DNA of 64,000 nucleotides. Source: Rapana venosa (taxonomy: Eukaryota > Mollusca > Gastropoda > Neogastropoda > Muricidae). Positions within the stretch are counted from its first letter, which is position 1; each line of letters opens with the position of its first letter. Of this stretch, positions 49,730 through 61,040 are shown piece by piece. Made by a program: the position numbers and the translations under genes. The DNA is taken from positions 49,159,982 through 49,223,981 of the forward strand of contig CM054157.1 of the NCBI GenBank assembly GCA_028751875.1, written 5' to 3'. The notes beneath the pieces are model-generated. The model saw nothing but the letters and a program-made list of their open reading frames with translations, was not told the origin of the DNA and ran no database searches.

Positions 49730-50555
49730 TTTAGGCTTTAGCACGTAGCTTACATTAATAACTGACACAGCTTTTGGCCTGGGCCATCTAATGATGTTTT
49801 GTTTGATTTGTAATTCACTACTTGGTGATATAGACACACCCACTTTCAAACCAATACCTCTCTCTCTCACTGTTATTTATTTATCTAATGATGTGACAGC
49901 CCTGATATGGCCTCTGTGGTTGGCGGGGCTGTAAACAATGACTGGATTGGATTAGTAATAGTAGTAAGTATGGCAAGTACTGACAGACCCTTGAGAGGGG
50001 TTTTTTTCCTGTAGGTTTTAAGTCTTTGAGCTACTTCTACCTGCATGACTGTGATAAAGTGAAATGATTAGATGCGATGAGTATTACACAGTTATTCAGG
50101 AAACAAAGTTTTCCTTTATACTTGAAGCAGCGACCTTTGTATGCTGGTTTCTCTGTAGGAACACCATTTGATTCTTAATTACAATGAGGTGGGCTGTTTG
50201 TTTTGGGTTGGGAGGGGGGCTTGTTGGTTTTGGTTTTTTTAGGGAGGGAGGGGGGGGTTATATTTTTACTGTTTTTTTTCTTTTCTTTTCACATAGTTTA
50301 ATCGGACAACCTCAGAGCTCCTACCCAGAGAAAATTTACTATGGTTTCATCCGTTTGTGGATGTGATTTTGAGTGTTGCTCAAATTGATTTACCAACACT
50401 GATGAAGAAACGAAGGCAGCCAGAATGACATGGGCTGAGCTGAAGAGGATCTCCCAAAGCTGAGTTTGTTGGAGGGGTGTTGTTGCAGCCCTATGTTCCC
50501 CAAGGAACCAAGAGGCATAAGTCAAGAAGGTATCTCTCTCAGGCCAGGTGGATGT
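49730..50555. other. Intergenic, no gene or known repeat recognised
   Basis: Mostly unique AT-rich sequence with a G-rich patch (50195-50260) and a GGCCTCTGTGGTTGGCGGGG segment near 49905. No open frame has motif support. Confidence 0.5.
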
Positions 50556-50559
50556 GACG

Positions 50560-51785
50560 CCAGAATATTTTGTGATAGGAAGCTCAGAATACAAGCAGTC
50601 ACACAACTATAGGAAGCATAGAATTCAAGCAGTCACAAAACTATAGGAAGCGTAGAATACAAGCAGTCACAAAACTATAGGAAGCATAGAATACAAGCAG
50701 TCACAAAACTATAGGAAGCGTAGAATACAAGCAGTCACAAAACTATAGGAATGAATACATGCAGTCACAAAACTATAGGAAGCGTAGAATACAAGAAGTC
50801 ACAAAACTATAGGAATGAATACAAGAAGTCACAAAACTATAGGAAGCGTAGCATACAAGCAGTCACAAAACTATAGGAAGCGTAGAACTAGAATACAAGC
50901 AGTCACAAAACTATAGGAAGCGTAGAATACAGTCACAAAACTAGGAAGCATAGAATACAAGCAGTCACAAAACTGTAGGAAGCGTAGAATTCAAGCAGTC
51001 ACAAAACTATAGGAAGCGTAGAATACAAGCAGTCACAAAACTATAGGAACGTAGAATACAAGCAGTCACAAAACTATAGGAAGCATAGAATTCAAGCAGT
51101 CACAAAACTATAGGAAGCATAGAATACAGTCACAAAACTATAGGAAGCATAGAACACAAGCAGTCACAAAACTATAGGAAGCATAGAATACAGTCACAAA
51201 ACTATAGGAAGCATAGAATACAAGCAGTCACAAAACTATAGGAAGCTTTAACACAAGCAGTCACAAAACTATAGGAAGCGTAGAATACAAGCAGTCACAA
51301 CACTATAGGAAGCGTAGAACTAGAATACAAGCAGTCACAAAACTATAGGAAGCGTAGAATACAAGCAGTCACAAAACTATAGGAAGCGTAGAATACAAGC
51401 AGTCACAAAACTATAGGAAGCATAGAACATAAGCAGTCACAAAACTATAGGAAGCATAGAACACAAGCAGTCACAAAACTATAGGAAGCATAGAATACAA
51501 GCAGTCACAAAACTATAGGAAGCGTAGAACACAAGCAGTCACAAAACTATAGGAAGCGTAGAATACAAGCAGTCACACAACTATAGGAAGCATAGAATTC
51601 AAGCAGTCACAAAACTATAGGAAGCATAGAACACAAGCAGTCACAAAACTATAGGAAGCATAGAATACAAACAGTCACAAAACTATAGGAAGCGTAGAAC
51701 ACAAGCAGTCACAAAACTGTAGGAAGCGTAGAATACAAGCAGTCACAAAACTGTAGTAAGCATAGAACACAAGCAGTCATACAAC
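50560..51785. repeat. 34-bp minisatellite downstream of SIRT4
   Basis: About 36 copies of AAGCRTAGAATACAAGCAGT followed by CACAAAACTATAGG. Shorter variants lack AAGCAT/AAGCGT or the ACAAG block, and some units add ACTAG. No spacers are present, so it is not CRISPR-like. Confidence 0.95.
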
Positions 51786-51932
51786 GAGTGCTCTTCCCTT
51801 GCTGAGGCAGCATGAGCACATCGCCACTGACCGCGACAAATCGTCTCTGATTCAGTGTCGGCTGCTGCTCTGTGAGGCAGGGACACCACAGAAGTTAAGG
51901 CAGCGCTAGATATATCGATGGTTAGATAGATA

Positions 51933-52230
51933 ATCTTCTTCTTCTTCCTTTTTTGTCACGTTTCCCCCAGGGGAGGTTTGACATTGATGAGCCTTCTCCA
52001 TCTCTCTCTGTTTTGAGCTTCCTCCTTATTTATGCCCCTTTCTCTAAGATCATCTGCAATACAGGCAGCCCGGGTCTTGCTAGGTCTTCCCTTTGGTCTC
52101 TTTCCATCCACTACGAAGTTCATTGCTCTTTTTATGATGTGGTGGTCTGCTTTCCGTTGAACGTGCCCAAACCAGCGCAGTCTATTGGTACTAGCTACAG
52201 ACTTCAGATCGTCAACTTTGCACATTCGAT
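51933..52230 (-). mobile_element. PPLGET-family LINE fragment
   Basis: The - strand gives [37 protein letters not shown] and the PPLGET end, with no frameshift in 89 codons. Directly follows the 34-bp minisatellite region. Confidence 0.82.
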
Positions 52231-52239
52231 TAGATAGAT

Positions 52240-52850
52240 AACAGACACAAATAATCAGTCTTTTTGTTGTTGTTCCTCAGCTAGAGCTTGGACATTCACC
52301 GATGGTGAAATTTTTACATATATGCGACTGTTTTAACCTACCATTAACTCATTGGAGTCACAGTGAAATGGATCCCGCCATTTTGTGGTGACGCATGATT
52401 TTGGCTATATTTGAAAAACTCAGCAGACTTACCCAACATAATAATGACATACACATTATACATCATTGAAAAGCTTATAATGTCTTCGTTTGAGATTGCT
52501 TCACAGTTTTTTTAATAGATGAATGTATTTATTTTTTACAAATTTCCAAAATATGTCACTGAATGCTGAAAATAAAAGTTTTGAAAATTAGGGTTGTATC
52601 ATAAATGGCTTGAACTATTCCAACTAGTCCCTTGCAAGCAATGGTGATTGATTTTCACCAAAGTAAAGTCCAGAAGACTGGCTTAATCCATGTGATGTCA
52701 CTTTTTGTCAACAGATTATTTTTTTAAAGAATCATAACACTGGAGTGCCTAAAATCCCAAATATATCTACTTGTTGACATGTCAAACATAATTGGCCAAC
52801 AGATCAAAACTAGCAAGCTTATGGTCAAGGAAAGCAACTGCGTTTAAAAA
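52240..52850. other. SINE A tail 2 remnant then unclassified AT-rich DNA
   Basis: 52270-52345 is a reversed tail 2 (CTCAGCTAGAGCTTGGACAT). The rest has no supported feature. Confidence 0.5.
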
Positions 52851-55560
52851 ATATTGCCCTACAGGCCAATTAAAATTTTCCCTTATTTCCCCCCTCATTT
52901 TTTTTTGGGTTTTTTTTTAAAAATTCTAAGTTTTCCCGATTTTTTAAGTTCGGCACGTCACGTAAAGGAAAATGAGTTGGGTAGCTGCTTTGGGGTCTTC
53001 AGGGATGGTTTTTCACGGGTTTATGAAACTTTTTTTGGGGTTGTTTAAAAAAATTTTTTTTGTCAACCCCCTTTGGGCCCCTAAAGGGCCTACTTTCCGA
53101 AAAGGGTTTGTTTTTGGGGGGCCCAAAGATGTTCTCTGTGTTTCGTTTCCTTTGGGGCCCTCGGTTTCTAGCCACCCGGGACTCTGGGGGGGAAGCGGAG
53201 TCGGGTACTGATTTTACCTCCAGGGGGAAAAATCCCCTAAAACAGGCCCACAGTGGGGGCTTGATCCGGGGGCCCAAACAAATTCACGACACAGCGCTTT
53301 TATTTAGGCTATTATTGAAAAAAAAACCCAAAGCCCTGACAGGGAAAAGAGGCCAAGCCCCTTGCCAGAGACAGGAAAAAAGGTTTGGAAAGGGCCCCTG
53401 TTGGGGCCCTATGCTCCCCCTGGGGCTATAAGGCTAAGAAAAAACCCCTCATCCCCTTTAGTTTTTTAAATTCTTTGTTTTCAGGACCCGATGGGCCCAA
53501 AAAGATTTTGTGAAAGCACAAAGTCGGAAAACTTGCACTTTTATTTTCCTGTGAAAAGTATGTGATTTTTTTTAAAAACGGGAATTTTTATCTCGTATTT
53601 TGGATTTTTCCCATTTTGTATAGGTCTTTTCTGCGTAAATATTTAAAAGAAAAAAACCCCCATATCATTTTTTTAATTTGGGTTTTTCAGTTATTTCTTT
53701 GTTTTTTATATTAGTTTTTTGAAAAAGGTTGAAATTCCAACCAGGGATGGTGCCCCAAACCCCTTTAAAACCCAGTGTGCATGCTTTTTTAAAAATTTTG
53801 TCTTATTTTCCCTCCCGACACAATAGCCTACTTTTCCCCAAAGGCCCAAAATTTTTTTAATGTTTTGGCCAATTTTTGTGTGTGTATTCACAAAAAGGCC
53901 CAATGGGTTTTTATAGCTCTTTCTGAAGAACTTTTGGGGGAGGGAGTTGGCTTTGATTTTTAGTTTTTTTTTTCCAAAATTCTGGTTCTTTTTTAAAGAA
54001 ATAAAAACCAAAAACATGATGTTAAAGGGGGGAGAAAAAAACGAAAGAAATTTTTGGGTAAGCTTTACATTTCTCTCAGAGAAATTTTTAACTCGTTCCT
54101 TTAATGTTGTGGTTGTGTGTTCCCCCCGTTAAAAAACTCTGGGGGGTTTACCCAGAATGTGCACTCTTGATTCACTCATCCCTTTTTAAAACACTGCGAG
54201 ATTAAATTTTCAAAACTGAATTTAGAAGTTTGGTTGGGTTTTGGAAATGTTTTCAAATACCTTTGCCATATAGGGGAGCCATACTCCCGCCCTTTAGAGG
54301 AATTTTTTTTTCCTTTTTAAAAAGGGTAGAGAGGTTGGGTTTTGGTTTAAGAGGAAAAGTATGGCTGAAAGGGACTCTAAACCCCAACGGTTTTTTTACA
54401 AAATAACAAAAGGGAGTGTAGGGCTTGGCAATTATTGACATCACTAAATGAAAACAAGGGTTTTGGGGCCCGGGGGCCCTTTTATACAATGACAATAAAC
54501 AATGAAATTCTGGTTTTACTGAAAGGGACGGGACCGCTTTCTTTCCCTTGGGGTTTTTTTTTCAAAAATTTTTCCCTTCATTTGCACAATTTTGTTTTAT
54601 AAAAAAACCCAAAAAAAAAATAAAAAAAATTAACCAAAGACAAAAACTTTTGGGGTAAAAGGAAAAAAACAAACAGCAACAAAAAATACAGTCTCGCTGT
54701 TAGGGTTTTGGGCACCCCCACCACAAAATGATCGCTTTACAAACCCGACCCCCCTTTCTGCTAGGAGCCATTTTTTGGTGGGGGGGGGGGGGGGGGTTTG
54801 TTGATTTTGAATGATTATAAAAAAAAAAGAAATTTTTCTTAAAACCCTTTTACTGAAGTAAACAAGGATAATTTTGTTTCCTTCTGCCTTAAAAAAGATT
54901 TAAAAAAAATCCAAAACCCTCATTCTACCCTTTTTACGATTTCAAGACTTGTCAATTTTTTCATTTTGTACTTTTTTTCCGTCCCCCCCCTTTTATTTTA
55001 ATTTTCAAAAAACTTTTATACAACGTCTTGATTTTCAATTGGGTTTTTTGTATTGCCCCCGCATTTTTTTTTTGCAGATTTAAAAACAGGGCAACAACTA
55101 AAAAAGTTATCTTCATTTCAATGCACTCATTATGTGGGGGAGCATCACATATTTAAAAAAATAAATTTTAATGAATTTATATAGCGCTGAATCTTGTAAA
55201 ACAACAATGTATGTAAGCTCTCTGTTTTCAATAAAATGTCATCACACCAAAGCATTTTAAAACTACTGTAACTTTTCCCCCCCAATCTAAACCCTTTTGG
55301 GGAAAGCCCCTTGTTTCCCCTCAACTAAATGGGAAAAATCCATTTTTAAAATTTTTTTGTAGAAAATTACTACTATGCTGAAATTTGGGCAATGTTCTGG
55401 GGAAAAAACTTTTTACCCAAATTTTTAAAAGCAAAAAATTTCTGATGGGAAAAGGAATCCACAAATATAATCTTTTTCCCTTTACCAAACACACTACATT
55501 TTGATTTACCCCAAAAATCCTATCTTATTTTCATTCTTTTTCTTTTATTTCGAGGGATAC
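52850..55560. other. Homopolymer-distorted segment, probable assembly error
   Basis: Runs such as TTTGGGGCCC, AAAAACCC and GGGGGCCC occur throughout. Reversed SINE A copies at 52970-53320 and 53730-53980 are recognisable (GAGTCGGGTACTGATTTTAC, AATCCCCTAAAACAGG) but carry many homopolymer gains and substitutions not seen in other copies. A repeat I copy at 54110-54270 shows the same. No coding claim is made here. Confidence 0.65.
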
Positions 55561-55862
55561 TGGAAAAGAAACTATCCAGTCCCAATGAATATACAGTTAT
55601 GTAAATTTGAAACCATTCCCACCAGCACACAATGGCCTACTTTTCCCAAAATGGGAAAACAGGTTTTAATGTGTGCGTAGATATCTGCGTGCATTTGCCC
55701 CCAAAGGACCTCAGTTTTTTAAGTTTCATCTGAAGGACTTTAGGGGGGAATGGAGTTGGCACTGATGTTAACTCCAGAGGAAAAATCCTCTTGAACGAGA
55801 TTGGAACCCGGGTCAGCAGATCACAAGTGTAACGCTCTAACCACCAGGCTAATCTGTCCCCA
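55545..55862 (-). mobile_element. SINE A (tail 1 + core + head 1)
   Basis: TTTTATTTCGAGGGATACTG to CTCTAACCACCAGGCTAATC; a better-quality copy at the edge of the distorted segment. Confidence 0.78.
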
Positions 55863-55864
55863 TA

Positions 55865-56860
55865 TACTTCATTAGTTTTACTGGAGGCTGTGACACACAG
55901 AAAACTTCACACTGCAGCCCCTATGATAATAAACACAGTGGATGTACAATAGGAAGAAAGAGACGAACAGCAGAGAATACTGATTACAGTGTAACACCAC
56001 ATACATCTGCACCAATATGGGATGACTGCAAGAATTACATGGTATATACTTCCATTTCTCCCTTTGAAGTTGAAATAATTGTACATAGTGGGGAAAAAAA
56101 AAACACATGTACACACTGCATCCCCTTTAGTCAAAATTGACTTTCATTATTTGAAAAAATAAAACAATTCCTCGCACGCCAAAGTCGAGTGCTGGGTCTG
56201 ACTTGTCAGGCGCTTAATGGCAGCACCAAGCATTTTTTCCGGTAATATGACGACAAAATAGTTGCTATCTGAGTGTCTGACAAAAGAAGAAGTTTATACA
56301 ATAAACAGAATGTTTTTGTTTGGTGATTATTGTCTCTAAACTTTCAAAGAAAGAAAGGGCAATCTTTTTTTGCCATGTCAGAAGAGAATTTTCAAATATT
56401 ATATTATACATACATATTAGGGCTAAATCTTTACTGCTTTTTTTGGGGGAGAGAGAGGGGTTTGGGTTAGTGTGGTGTTTTTTTTGGGGTGGTGGGTGGA
56501 GGGGTTTTGGGTTGTTAGGTGTTAACACTTCTTTCAGTCTCAAAACATGAAATTTAAAAAAGGGTTAAGAAATTAAATAAAAACATGTCATATAAAATCT
56601 AAGTCTTCAAATATTTCATAAAATTTGTTTTCTGGATTCTTTGTTTCAAATTTCCCCTTTTGGGACAATCATTTGGATTAATAATTTTAAAAAAAAATAA
56701 AATATATATGAATAAAAGAATATAAACATTTATAATAAGCCACGGGCATATTAAAAATGAAGAAATTTTAAGAATGTATATCATAATATGAACATAACAG
56801 GCTGATGCATAAACACTCAGAATAGATTAAGAATTTTTAAAAATAATAACAAAGTAAGTC
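55865..56860. other. Intergenic, repeat H and unclassified
   Basis: 56165-56290 is repeat H (AAAGTCGAGTGCTGGGTCTG). 56440-56520 is G/T-rich. The remainder is AT-rich with no supported gene. Confidence 0.5.
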
Positions 56861-56864
56861 AAAT

Positions 56865-57392
56865 TTTGTTTGTGTTCCTTGGCTACAGCTCTAAGGTTCA
56901 CCAATGGCAAGACTCTGCATATACGACCATTTCTCCATCATTATGGCAGCCACCTTCTGTCTTCGGGAATGAGGTCAACACAAGACACCAGCGTGCATAC
57001 GTCTTTTTTTTATTTTTTTTTTTACTTTTACTATGTCACTCTTTCCTACCAACAAACAATAACCTATCTTCCGAAAAGTTTAAATGGGTTTTAACATGTG
57101 CGCAAAAAGTTCAACACGCATTGGCACACAGGTCCTCGGTTTATAGTCGCATCAGAAAGACTTTTAGGGAGGAGTGGAGTTTCTTTGTCTTCACATATAG
57201 TTAGCAAGGCTTTCTCATCACTGACAGACGCCAGCAAGCTTGATTCCTAACCACTAGGCTATCCAGGCCACATTGGGGGAGCGGAGTCAGCACTGCTGTT
57301 AACTCCAAGTAAAATCCCTTACAATGGTGGCTTGATCCCGGGACTGTTAGATCACCAGCGCATGACTCTAACCACTAGGCTATCCTGCCCTT
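56865..57392 (-). mobile_element. SINE A (tail 2 + core + head 1), with duplicated head
   Basis: TTGGCTACAGCTCTAAGGTT to a first head-like CCTAACCACTAGGCTATCCA (about 57246) and, after GAGCGGAGTCAGCACTGC, a second CTCTAACCACTAGGCTATCC (57368). Two copies are fused. Confidence 0.75.
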
Positions 57393-57667
57393 CACCCCCC
57401 TTCCCCCCACAAGTATGGCTTGATATCAACTAGGCCACACAGATTTACAAACAATATGGATATTCAAACAACTGCAACATGCAGGCTAGATATACAATTT
57501 CATGATCATGAACACACATTTGTGAGGACAGGCACAGGCTAATCATACTTCTGCACATACGCACGCCACACACACAGTCACACACACAAATGCGCACAAA
57601 CACACACACTTCCAACAGTTCAAACCTCTTAAAATCCCATATATACGCACACACACACACTGCTACT
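57393..57667 (-). other. 3' flank/UTR of the WD40-type gene
   Basis: Lies directly downstream of the stop on the - strand. Contains CA tracts (57560-57660). No clear polyadenylation signal was seen. Confidence 0.4.
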
Positions 57668-57766
57668 TCAGTTTTGCGTCCGTTGCCAGATGCACACCAG
57701 GTTGTTGTCTGTCCCTCCTGCCACCACACTCCGGTCAGACGACACCACCACATTGTTCACCGTCAC
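57668..57766 (-). CDS. Last exon of a WD40-type gene
   Basis: Acceptor CCTGTGTGCAG, 32 codons, then TGA (57670-57668). Encodes VTVNNVVVSSDRSVVAGGTD followed by NNLVCIWQRTQN. The V-x-x-S-x-D-x-x-VVAGG-x-D-x-x-VCIW pattern is the second half of a WD40 blade at the C-terminus. It joins in phase 0 to 63734-63681, and the rest of the gene lies beyond the window. I do not recognise the family member. Confidence 0.65.
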   Translation of the reverse strand: MTVNNVVVSSDRSVVAGGTDNNLVCIWQRTQN

Positions 57767-58279
57767 CTGCACACAGGACGGGGGGTTTGGGGGTTGTTGG
57801 TTTGGGGTTTTTGTTTTGAAAGGGGGGGATCGAGACTCTGCAATGACATTGTTTTTTTGTTGTCATTTTGGGGGGGGTTTTTGCTGTTTTGATTCTCTTT
57901 TTATGGATTTTTTTTTTTACATCCAAAATTTTATATTACATGCATACATACTTACGTACATGCATAGATACATACAAGCATACACACATACATTAATAAA
58001 CATACGTGCCTGCACTGATGCAGACTCAATCAGAGCAAGAGACTCTTCTATGTGCAGCATGAAAAAAAGAACAGCCAGCAAATTTCCAGATAAGAGAGAT
58101 ATGCTTTGGGTGTGTACAAATTAAGGACGTATTCCACAAGCCACATATTATAACAAGTGATATCAAAACCTGTACTAAGTAATTAGTACAGTTATTCCTT
58201 GTTTACAACTTTTTTTCTTTTTGTCTGTGAAGACTGTGTCTGTTTTATCTACTTTAACCTGCTTTTCACTTCCCTCTAG

Positions 58280-58338
58280 GGTTCTTTTCATGCTTCAATT
58301 AAGCCCATATATGGGAGCCATCTTCTCTGGAAAACATG
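58280..58338 (+). other. Possible isolated + strand exon
   Basis: A 59-bp segment with a good pyrimidine tract and acceptor (CACTTCCCTCTAG) and a strong donor (GTAAGT). One frame reads VLFMLQLSPYMGAIFSGKH. No partner exon was found on this strand and the segment lies in the intron of a - strand gene, so it may be a chance pseudo-exon. Confidence 0.2.
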
Positions 58339-58339
58339 G

Positions 58340-58780
58340 TAAGTCATATTCAAATAAGCTGCATGCACTGACATTGTTTATTCGGGCTAAATACTGTGTA
58401 CGCCTACATGATTTTGCTCTTCTTACGGTAGTATGATGATAGTTTTATGATGTATGAGAGTGAACAAACTTTGTCATTTGCACACAGGATGTTCATTGGT
58501 TCGTTTCCTTCTAGTCAGGTGTTCCACAGCTTTAACACCCTGGGGTTAGTCACCCAGAACATGCACTCTGTCTGTCTCACTCATCATCCCACCTGGGAAT
58601 CACAGCGAGATTAACTTTGAGTTTGAATTAATTGTAACAAGAACAGAGACACTTGCTGTTGTTTTGGGGTTTCTTCTGACTAAAACCTACCAGATTTGGA
58701 TTGATGAAGTTTTTCCTCAAGTCTTGAGTCATGCTATTTTTTTTTAAAAGTCTGTGATCAACTTAAGGTAGCATAAGTCC
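58340..58780. other. Intron with repeat I copy
   Basis: 58520-58635 matches repeat I (CACCCAGAACATGCACTCTG, CTGGGAATCACAGCGAGATT). Otherwise unique. Confidence 0.55.
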
Positions 58781-59090
58781 AACACACACACACATACACA
58801 GTAACACATACCAGTCACATACAGTAACACGCACACAGAGTAACACACACACTAACACATAAACAGATACACACACAGTAACATGCACACAGTTCACACA
58901 CACGCACACAGGGTAACACACACACACACACATAAACCATACCAGACACACACAGTCCACACTTCTCACACACTACTCACACACTAACACAAACCAGACA
59001 CACACACATACAGTAGTGAACGCACACCTCCACACACATACACAGTAAGACAGACACACACACATTCTCTCTCACACACACTACTTGAGC
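58780..59090. repeat. CA-rich array with AGTAACACAC units, left part
   Basis: ACACACAGTAACACAC-type units with imperfect spacing. The same array resumes at 63457, beyond the LINE. Confidence 0.88.
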
Positions 59091-59737
59091 ACCAGATACA
59101 AATAACAACAATGTGATGCCAGATGATACTACGTCATTTCAAAAAAAAACAAATCTTTGATTTCAATTGTTGATCAAAAGTACTTAGCCCTGTGCACTTT
59201 CGATGGCGTAAATAGATCTACATACTTGTATAGAATAAACATGTCCAAGAGATGGTGAAATATAGAAAGTATGTAGGTTACACACACACACACACACGCA
59301 CGCGCGCGCACACACCACACACACACACACACACAAACACCAGTCTCTTACAATGATATTAACCCAAAGAAAGTCTGTCCCAGTTAAAGTCTTTTGAACA
59401 CATGTTATCATTTAATATATCTATCTAATTTTGTTTTTTCGGATACAATGGATAGGTTTGTCAAGTTCTTTAACTAATAGTTAAAATATGAATACACTCT
59501 TAAGGTAAAATTGATCTCTTGATTATGTAAATTTTAATGGTTATATAATTTGTTGCCGTTGTTGTTTTCCTATCGTAGACAGTTAAACAATGATAAGAAT
59601 GGAAAGCATTTCTATAGTTAGAGATATTATAACGGAAAAGAAACAACTACAATTCATTACAATGATATGCACATGGTTTGTTTACCACATTGAAAAGATC
59701 TCTGTGTTCACAATGATATTTAACAAATGAGTAAAAC

Positions 59738-60925
59738 ATGAGAATATTATCGTGGAATACTAGAAGTATCTATGGAAAAGTGGATGGAATTAATGTAAAC
59801 AAACTAAATGACGTACACATAAAAGACATGTTGATATTATACGATGTAATAATTTTACAAGAAACACATTTAGATAAAAAATCTGTAGAAGATGTAACTC
59901 TACCAGGATATATGTCAGTGCACTACTGCAGACCAAAAAGAAATAGATCTGTCAGTGCTTCAGGAGGTATTTCAGTTTTCATTAAGGAAGATTATCGAAA
60001 AAGTATAAAATTTTTACCACAAAATAGTTCAGATATTGTGTGGATGCAAATGATACAGGAAAACTCATTAAGATCATCAAACAAGAATATTTTTATAGGA
60101 TGTGCATATATTCCACCCGAATTTTCTTTTTTTGGAAAAGTTCATACACAGAAAATATGGGAAAATTTAGAACAAGACATAGAAAGTTTGTCTGAAAGAG
60201 GTCAGATAATACTGTGCGGAGATCTAAATGCGCGATCAGGAAGACTGACTGACTTTATAGAAATAGATCCAGAACCAAGTTACTACAATTTACCTGAAGA
60301 AAATGAATATGACCAATGTTATCAAAGGTGCTCAATGGATAGAATTGTACAAAAATATGGAAGACTTTTAGTTAATATTTGTACAGACAATCAATTATAT
60401 ATATTAAATGGCCGAACATTAGGAGATTTACAGGGTAGATTTACATGCTTTCAACCTCAAGGTTCTAGTGTTGTGGATTATTTCATTTGTTCAAAATCAT
60501 TTATGAAAGAGGTGAAACATATGAAAGTTAGAGATTTAATGGAATACTCTGATCATTGTCCACTAGATTTAGATATAGATATACCAGATATAGACAAAAC
60601 ATGTTTGCAGAGGTCTATAAAAATAGTAAGAGACACACAAGCAGAGTATATTACTAAAGATTCACCACAACAAACACGTTTTGTATGGGATACAAATTCC
60701 AAAGAACAATTTGAAAAGGCACTTCTACTACCAGCAATACAATCACACATAACACAAATAAAAACTGAAACAAATACAGTATTAAAACAAATAAAACAAA
60801 GTACAAAGCAGCCTGATTCCACAAACGTAGTAAATGAACATTCCAGACAACTGTCTGATATCTTTCTCAAAGTGGCACAATTAAGCTTGAGGACCAGAAA
60901 GTCAAAACCGGTAAGAAGAAATTAA
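59738..60925 (+). CDS. LINE apurinic/apyrimidinic-like endonuclease frame
   Basis: 395 residues. MRILSWNTRS (catalytic Asn7), LQETHL (Glu42), CGDLNARSG (Asp162, Asn164), GSSVVDYFI (247 region) and SDHCPL (Asp272, His273) are the ordered motifs of the exonuclease-endonuclease-phosphatase fold that nicks the target for reverse transcription. It ends at TAA 60923-60925, just after an overlap with the reverse transcriptase frame one base away (+1). A single-base change in this copy, or programmed frameshifting, would make one polypeptide of about 1200 residues. Confidence 0.88.
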   Translation: MRILSWNTRSIYGKVDGINVNKLNDVHIKDMLILYDVIILQETHLDKKSVEDVTLPGYMSVHYCRPKRNRSVSASGGISVFIKEDYRKSIKFLPQNSSDIVWMQMIQENSLRSSNKNIFIGCAYIPPEFSFFGKVHTQKIWENLEQDIESLSERGQIILCGDLNARSGRLTDFIEIDPEPSYYNLPEENEYDQCYQRCSMDRIVQKYGRLLVNICTDNQLYILNGRTLGDLQGRFTCFQPQGSSVVDYFICSKSFMKEVKHMKVRDLMEYSDHCPLDLDIDIPDIDKTCLQRSIKIVRDTQAEYITKDSPQQTRFVWDTNSKEQFEKALLLPAIQSHITQIKTETNTVLKQIKQSTKQPDSTNVVNEHSRQLSDIFLKVAQLSLRTRKSKPVRRN

Positions 60926-61040
60926 ACACAATAAAAAATGGTTTGATTCGGAATGTAACAGTACAAGAAAAGAAGTAAAGTCTCTACTAAATGCAATAAA
61001 TAGAACCCCGTATAAACCTGAACTTCGAGAAAAATACTTT

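Noticed and set aside
50560..51785. CRISPR-like direct repeats
   Set aside because: Units are contiguous with no unique spacers, in a eukaryotic intron-bearing genome; it is a minisatellite.
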